Source of the DNA: JBHIKY01 sp042139015
GTDB lineage: Bacteria; Bacillota; Bacilli; Bacillales; Marinococcaceae
NCBI RefSeq assembly: GCF_042139015.1
Contig: NZ_JBHIKY010000003.1
Span: forward strand, 232,719-296,718
Length of the DNA: 64,000 nucleotides
Reading direction: 5' to 3'
Below, one piece after another: positions 59,755-64,000 of the stretch (position 1 is the first letter of the stretch; every line of letters begins with the position of its first letter). Both the position numbers and the translations under genes were made by a program. The notes beneath the pieces were generated by a model. The model was not told the origin of the DNA. It did no database searches and saw only the letters and a program-made list of their open reading frames with translations.

Positions 59755-60546
59755 TTACGCTAGTTTGGGAAATAATCCGCCTTGTAGCATTTCACCTTTC
59801 TGTAAAGCCAATTCCTTCGTCACAGCATGGTCCTTTCCACTGTACACCGATCCATCAGGCATATAAATTATCGCCAGCACACGGCGGGGGTTACTGGTTT
59901 GATTGGAATGGGCATAATGAAAAGTCAATCCGTCATGAAATGTGCAGCTGCCTTTTTTCAGCGGGACCGACACTGCATTTTCCTTGTTCAGTACCTTCCC
60001 TTTCCCCTTCGCATCTGTAAAAATATCATGTGCATCTACGAGGCTTACTGCCTGCAGATCTTTTATTCTATGGGATCCGGGAAGAAACTTCATACAGCCA
60101 TTTTGTTCATCCACATCATCAAGAGTGAGCCAAATCGAAAGAGCTCCTGCCTCAGTCAGAGGCCAATAGGGATAATCCTGATGCCACGGGGTCTCCTTTG
60201 AGTCATTCGGCATTTTCCAAAGAGCGTGATCATGAAAGAGACGGATCCCTTTATTTCCGGAAAGCTGATCAGCAATGCCCGCCAGTCTTTCAGATAATAC
60301 ATAACGGGCCATGCCGCCATGATCGCGCCAGGTGTTTACTTTTTGATTCAACACTTTATAGTAAGCTCCGTCTGAATTACTCGTCTGCACGGACCTCTCA
60401 CTGCCCACATTCATCACTTCATCCAGATGCATGCTCAGCTCAGCTGTTTCTGCATCGCTCAGTACATTATCAATCTGAACATAGCCGTTTGTTTGATAAA
60501 AATCTATCTTTTCCTGCGGCAGATGTAAACGGGAATCTTTAAACAT
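59755..60546 (-). CDS. Phytanoyl-CoA dioxygenase (PhyH) family protein
   Basis: A 263-residue Fe(II)/2-oxoglutarate oxygenase-fold protein. PWHQDYPYWPL supplies the His-x-Asp iron ligands, and LTFHYAHSNQTSNPRRVL the distal His and the Arg that binds 2-oxoglutarate. FLPGSHRI is a family block. Bacterial members hydroxylate small molecules (ectoine, phosphonates, sugar-derived compounds). Here it is divergent from AraC 2 and near two dehydrogenases, so it may open a catabolic route by hydroxylation (inference). ATG 60546 follows AAAGGGG. Confidence 0.88.
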   Translation of the reverse strand: MFKDSRLHLPQEKIDFYQTNGYVQIDNVLSDAETAELSMHLDEVMNVGSERSVQTSNSDGAYYKVLNQKVNTWRDHGGMARYVLSERLAGIADQLSGNKGIRLFHDHALWKMPNDSKETPWHQDYPYWPLTEAGALSIWLTLDDVDEQNGCMKFLPGSHRIKDLQAVSLVDAHDIFTDAKGKGKVLNKENAVSVPLKKGSCTFHDGLTFHYAHSNQTSNPRRVLAIIYMPDGSVYSGKDHAVTKELALQKGEMLQGGLFPKLA

Positions 60547-60605
60547 AAACGCATCCCCTTTTAGTAAGGATAACTAAAATATACCGCAGTGAGTTTCATT
60601 TATCT

Positions 60606-60671
60606 TGGCAGATCTGCTAAGAAACTATGCGTATCTGCCAGATGACAGAAATAGGCCGATTGTGCTATAGT
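60606..60671 (+). promoter_or_regulatory. AraC 2 promoter with inverted repeat
   Basis: TGGCAGAT (60606-60613) and ATCTGCCA (60633-60640) form an inverted repeat between the divergent oxygenase and AraC genes. ATGACA (60642-60647), 18 bases and TATAGT (60666-60671, preceded by TGTGC) form a likely rightward promoter. Confidence 0.5.
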
Positions 60672-60724
60672 AACCAGTACATTTTTCAGTTTATTTTGAA
60701 AACAACAAGGAGGGCGGTGCAGAA

Positions 60725-61630
60725 ATGAGCAAATCTCTGAAAAAAAGGAAATTACTCGGTGAAAATTACTTTAATAGACCTGCATTCCCTTTTTTCATCG
60801 ACCGTTATTGCATTGCTGAAAATACCCATGTCCATCCCCACAATCATGACTTTCTTGAATTGGTATATGTGATTGAAGGAAACGCTGTCCACCATATCGG
60901 CCAACAATCCTACCAGGTGCAGGCGGGAAATGTTTTTTTGCTTGAACCGGATGTATACCACCACTTCACTGCGGCAGAGAGCGGGGACACCATTGTTTAT
61001 AATGTTCTTTTCAGAAGGGAATTTCTTAAGAATGAATTAAGTTTCTTAAGTCAGCTCCCCTCCTTCATTAATTATTTTTATCTGCTCCCATTTTTGCGGA
61101 AAACAACTTCATTTATTCCGTACCTTCCCCTGGATATGACCCAGAAGCTTCAAATCGAGCGGCATTTAGACGACATTCATAAGGAATTTCATTCAAAAGC
61201 AGACGGGTTTGAACTGATAATTAAAACTCGGCTGATCGAGGTTTTTATTTTACTGAGCCGCTTTTACAACAAAAGTAAAACACAGCCTCAGGTGTCATTG
61301 AATGATGAAGAAACTGTCAAATCAATCTCTGAATTTATTACCCGCCACTATAATCAGCCGATTACATTAGCGCAGCTCAGCCAGACGTACGGTATGAGCA
61401 TCTCTTCTCTCACGGCTAAATTTAAAGCCTTTACAGGCATGACCATTATTGAATTCCGCCAGAAGCAGCAGGTGAAGGAAGCCTGTGCAGCCTTAAGCGA
61501 TACAAACAATAAAATTGCAGATATAGCGTTTGAATGCGGATTTAATGACCTCAGCCACTTTAACCGCAACTTTAAAAAGCATACAGGCATGTCCCCAAGA
61601 GATTTCGCAAAACAGTCCGCCCTTCAGTAA
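60725..61630 (+). CDS. AraC-family regulator 2
   Basis: A 301-residue regulator. The N-terminal cupin has HVHPHNHDFLELVYVIEG and VFLLEPDVYHHF; the C-terminal DNA-binding part (about 200-297) has ITLAQLSQTYGMSISSLTAK and IADIAFECGFNDLSHFNRNF, then KKHTGMSPRDF. It resembles AraC 1 at 52138. AAGGAGGG is well placed before ATG 60725. The divergent PhyH-type gene and gfo2 are likely targets. Confidence 0.9.
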   Translation: MSKSLKKRKLLGENYFNRPAFPFFIDRYCIAENTHVHPHNHDFLELVYVIEGNAVHHIGQQSYQVQAGNVFLLEPDVYHHFTAAESGDTIVYNVLFRREFLKNELSFLSQLPSFINYFYLLPFLRKTTSFIPYLPLDMTQKLQIERHLDDIHKEFHSKADGFELIIKTRLIEVFILLSRFYNKSKTQPQVSLNDEETVKSISEFITRHYNQPITLAQLSQTYGMSISSLTAKFKAFTGMTIIEFRQKQQVKEACAALSDTNNKIADIAFECGFNDLSHFNRNFKKHTGMSPRDFAKQSALQ

Positions 61631-61645
61631 CATTCAAAAATAGAG

Positions 61646-61774
61646 CCATCCTAGAATGTGTTATAGTAAACGAGTCAGCAGGATGATCCATAGGAGGAGC
61701 CAAAAATACCTGAAGGATCAAAGAAACAGAGAAAAAGCGAAAAGAATGATTACTTCAGCAGTGAAGCAAGCTAA
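61646..61774 (+). pseudogene. Truncated AraC-type gene remnant with duplicated promoter
   Basis: TGTGTTATAGTAA (61657-61669) closely copies the TGTGCTATAGTAA promoter of AraC 2. A GGAGGAG follows, then a frame from ATA 61706 that reads IPEGSKKQRKSEKNDYFSSE before a stop at 61772. It aligns with the AraC 2 start (SKSLKKRKLLGENYFNRP). The start codon is ATA and the rest of the gene is gone. This looks like the 5' end of a lost tandem copy. Confidence 0.5.
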
Positions 61775-62210
61775 AAATTTTAAAAAATAAATAAGAAAAG
61801 CTCATGCTTAAACGCCACAAGCAGTAGACTGCTGCGGCCGGGTTTCCGGACAATGGTATTATCTCCAAACAGCTCGTCTTCCGAGCTTTGCAGGACATGT
61901 GTTCCGTTATCGGCCAAAAAGTAAGCCAAATTTCCCGCCATACAGGGAAGTATGTCACTTTGACCGATAAATTGCGCTTATTTTAAGTGTTATTTTGCAC
62001 ATTCAACTTTAAAAACCCAGCTACCTTCACATGAGAAGATTAGCTAGGTTTCTTAATTATTTTAGAACTATTCTGATCCATTTAGTAAAAAAGTGACTGC
62101 TCATTGTTCAGCAATAGCGCCTGATTGTGGAATATCATTATTTGTTATTTCAGGTGTATTGATTTTCAATTCCTGTCACTTTCAATCTTATTTAAACTTC
62201 TAAAGACTAA
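61775..62210. other. Intergenic with one weak hairpin
   Basis: No convincing gene. AAACCCAGCTA (62012-62022) and TAGCTAGGTTT (62041-62051) form a hairpin with one mismatch followed by TCTTAATTATTTT, a possible terminator. A leftward frame at 61755-61958 lacks a ribosome site. Confidence 0.4.
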
Positions 62211-62660
62211 CTAAACTCCAAACTGTTTTAAATGATGGTCAAGGTGCTTGTAAATTCCTTTTCCCCATTGTTCGGTAGTAAGTTTACCGAAAAAAGGATG
62301 TGGATGGATCGTACACTTCTCTGGACCATTATTTGGGAAGGTTATAATTTTTTGTTTTAATTTTTTCTTTTCTGTTTCAAATTCTTTTTCTTCTACTATC
62401 AAAATGGTTGGAATTGTAGACATATTTTGGGCTAATGGCTTGTCGTTATAAAAGATTGGTTTCACAAAGCCTCCTATTAATCTCCCTAACCAATCTCTCG
62501 CAGGAAAGGAATTTCCCATTGCAATATCTTGAAAAGATGAGCAATGTGCTAGCATTTGGGCAACACTCATTTTACCCCATTGCTGTTTTGTATTTGAATT
62601 TAATTTGTCAATACGGTTTAAAATTTCCTCTGAATACAATGGATTAAAAATATTTTTCAA
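62211..62660 (-). CDS. DUF1569 (DinB-like) domain protein
   Basis: A 149-residue soluble protein. WGKMSVAQMLAHCSSF, the PTILIVEEKEFETEK segment and HPFFGKLTTEQWGKGIYKHL are typical of DUF1569, a DinB/YfiT-like four-helix fold. The His residues at about 38, 118 and 139-142 could bind a metal as in DinB proteins. Function is unknown. Codon use is more AT-rich than in the genes to its left. Confidence 0.82.
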   Translation of the reverse strand: MKNIFNPLYSEEILNRIDKLNSNTKQQWGKMSVAQMLAHCSSFQDIAMGNSFPARDWLGRLIGGFVKPIFYNDKPLAQNMSTIPTILIVEEKEFETEKKKLKQKIITFPNNGPEKCTIHPHPFFGKLTTEQWGKGIYKHLDHHLKQFGV

Positions 62661-62810
62661 TTGTACACCTCTCTTTACAAATTTCCTTTACATCAAGAAA
62701 GAATGCAATCATTCCCTTAAATTAAGTATTAGATCCTAAAAGTAAACTAGCAGGTTTTATTGCCGGGACTAGATGATTCAAAATTCAAAAGAATCTTACG
62801 AAAGAGGGCA

Positions 62811-63593
62811 TTATTTTTTGAAAAAGCCCGAAAGCAGAGGCAGAAGGGTTTTTCCGTTAACCATGTGGTCTTGGCCTGCAAGTTGTACAAACTTTGCGTT
62901 TGGAATTGCCTTCGCTAGTTGGCGGCCGACATCATGCATTGAGGATGGACTTTTCTCGCCAACGATGATTTGTGTTGGTACGGAAACTCGAGTAGCTCGT
63001 TCAACAGGAGGCATGTCCTGAGTTAGAGCAATATCATAAGCAATGGTTGGAGCTAGTGCTTTCATAGTTCTCCAGCCGGGCAATAGAGGCAATAGCAAAA
63101 CAAATACTTTTGGCATCCCAATACCTTTCAAAAAGGTGCTCATTGCTTCTGCATGTTTCCCTTTATCGAGAAGTTTGTTTATTTTTTGGCTTAATTGATT
63201 GTATTCGACCTTTTTTTCCTCGTCACGTACATATGGAGCATCATACATAATTACTTTTTGCACTTTGCTGCCAAGTTGAAGTGCAGCCTCAAGTGCTAAT
63301 ACGGCACCCGAAGAATGGCCATACAAATACGCCGTGCCGCCTGCTGAATCAATCATGGCTTCGATATCCTCGATTTCACGTTCCATTGTATAAGGCAGTG
63401 TGTTTTCGCTATTGCCGCGTCCACGTCGATCGTAATTGTAAACAGTGAATTCAGTGGCAAATATTTTGGCATCTTGCACTATCGGCTTAAATGAGCGGTG
63501 GCAGCTCGCTCCCGTTATGTAAATAAGAGCTGGACCATTACCGTAGACATTGTACGCTAAAGTTGTACCGTCCTTTGACTGGGTTGTATTCAT
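62811..63593 (-). CDS. Alpha/beta hydrolase
   Basis: A 260-residue hydrolase. YLYGHSSGAVLALEAAL has the nucleophile elbow GHSSG; VYNYDRRGRGNS is the preceding family block; TQIIVGEKSP and AGQDHMV carry the acidic residue and catalytic His. It has no signal peptide. The substrate is unknown. Family members include esterases and non-haem chloroperoxidase-like enzymes. Confidence 0.88.
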   Translation of the reverse strand: MNTTQSKDGTTLAYNVYGNGPALIYITGASCHRSFKPIVQDAKIFATEFTVYNYDRRGRGNSENTLPYTMEREIEDIEAMIDSAGGTAYLYGHSSGAVLALEAALQLGSKVQKVIMYDAPYVRDEEKKVEYNQLSQKINKLLDKGKHAEAMSTFLKGIGMPKVFVLLLPLLPGWRTMKALAPTIAYDIALTQDMPPVERATRVSVPTQIIVGEKSPSSMHDVGRQLAKAIPNAKFVQLAGQDHMVNGKTLLPLLSGFFKK

Positions 63594-64000
63594 ATATATA
63601 TCCTTTTTCTCGAAAAATGTATGAATCTTACTCCGCTACATCCAACAACATGTTAATAAATATACTGCCGATACATACATTAAATACCATAAACATTAAT
63701 TTCTCCACCATCAATAAATTTCCTGCTGTCATTCAACAATCTGGCCCTTTAATGGAATATAATATGACTAGATTTTTAAACATCTTTATTGTAAATGTAA
63801 CGATTTTATTTGTAATTAAACAACTTTATTGTAAGTTGTAGCTTTGAAATAAAGTTTGATAAAAAATACCTCGCAAACCCATATTTTACGATAAATAAAA
63901 AGAATCCATTTTGAAAAAAGATTGATCAAAATGGATTCTTTTTCAGCGGATTTAAGTTTGATTTTTATAAAAAAGTTTGATCATTTTCTACCTGTGTTGT
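63594..64000. other. AT-rich end region with repeats
   Basis: No gene recognised. AAGTTTGAT occurs three times (at about 63852, 63953 and 63972), flanking the terminator at 63897-63943. Confidence 0.4.
63897..63943. terminator. Bidirectional terminator-type hairpin
   Basis: AAAAAGAATCCATTTTGA (63897-63914) and TCAAAATGGATTCTTTTT (63926-63943) pair perfectly over 18 bases. It probably ends a leftward gene beyond the window. Confidence 0.75.

Noticed and set aside
61755..61958. Leftward 67-codon frame downstream of AraC 2
   Set aside because: No ribosome site and no domain; overlaps the AraC remnant.

Overview
The window looks like chromosomal DNA of a monoderm (Gram-positive) Bacillaceae-type bacterium, probably a halophilic or alkaliphilic one. 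The evidence is AGGAGG-type ribosome binding sites before almost every gene, TTG/GTG starts, Bacillus-type families (CsaB, SecA2/SlaP, YesL, class II GalT, BmrCD-like ABC pair), CcpA-type regulation and proteins rich in Asp/Glu. No rRNA, tRNA, CRISPR array or prophage was seen.

Layout. 1-8.4 kb is a cell-surface module: a partial pyruvyl transferase (csaB-like), an SLH-CAP protein, an SLH-SH3-amidase, and a secA2-slaP pair for S-layer export. 8.4-12 kb holds an IS1182-type remnant, a VTC-domain polyphosphate polymerase, a 120-bp palindromic intergenic element, galU and a third SLH protein. 12-18 kb holds a large RND efflux pump, a REP-associated tyrosine transposase (RAYT) followed directly by a single-strand binding protein gene, a TetR regulator with two palindromic sites beyond its 3' end, and a VanZ-like protein. 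18-22 kb is housekeeping (SDR dehydrogenase, ferredoxin, nitroreductase, agmatinase-like enzyme). 22-27.8 kb is a complete Leloir operon galK-galE-galT-galM-galR. 27.9-33 kb holds a heterodimeric ABC exporter, a VOC protein and a zinc-type alcohol dehydrogenase. 33-37.8 kb is a four-carbon sugar-acid operon (DeoR, DUF1537 kinase, PdxA2, GntP). 38-45 kb holds two atypical redox proteins, a BCCT transporter, and a LacI regulator divergent from a GH13 neopullulanase-like enzyme. 44.7-47.2 kb is an ABC-2 exporter operon with its TetR.

47.4-61.8 kb is a large accessory catabolic locus. It has a YczE-like and a YesL-like membrane protein, two sulfatase-fold enzymes without the usual formylglycine motif, two AraC regulators, a sugar ABC importer with a perfect cre box, a sugar-phosphate-isomerase-like TIM barrel, two closely related Gfo/Idh/MocA dehydrogenases and a phytanoyl-CoA dioxygenase-like oxygenase. 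The genes suggest import, hydrolysis and oxidation of a phospho- or sulfo-modified polyol or sugar; the substrate cannot be read from sequence. The last 2 kb (DUF1569, alpha/beta hydrolase) is more AT-rich.

Most unusual signals: (1) a strictly phased ~20-bp degenerate array with TTTCC at each period (50367-50651); (2) a three-copy palindromic repeat family (GGGGCCTGGCCCC core), one copy immediately 5' of the RAYT-ssb pair, which looks like a REP/RAYT system in a Firmicute; (3) the RAYT-ssb pair lying between a TetR with its operators and the RND pump it may once have controlled; (4) the non-FGly sulfatase pair in the catabolic locus; and (5) a 19-nt poly-C tract.
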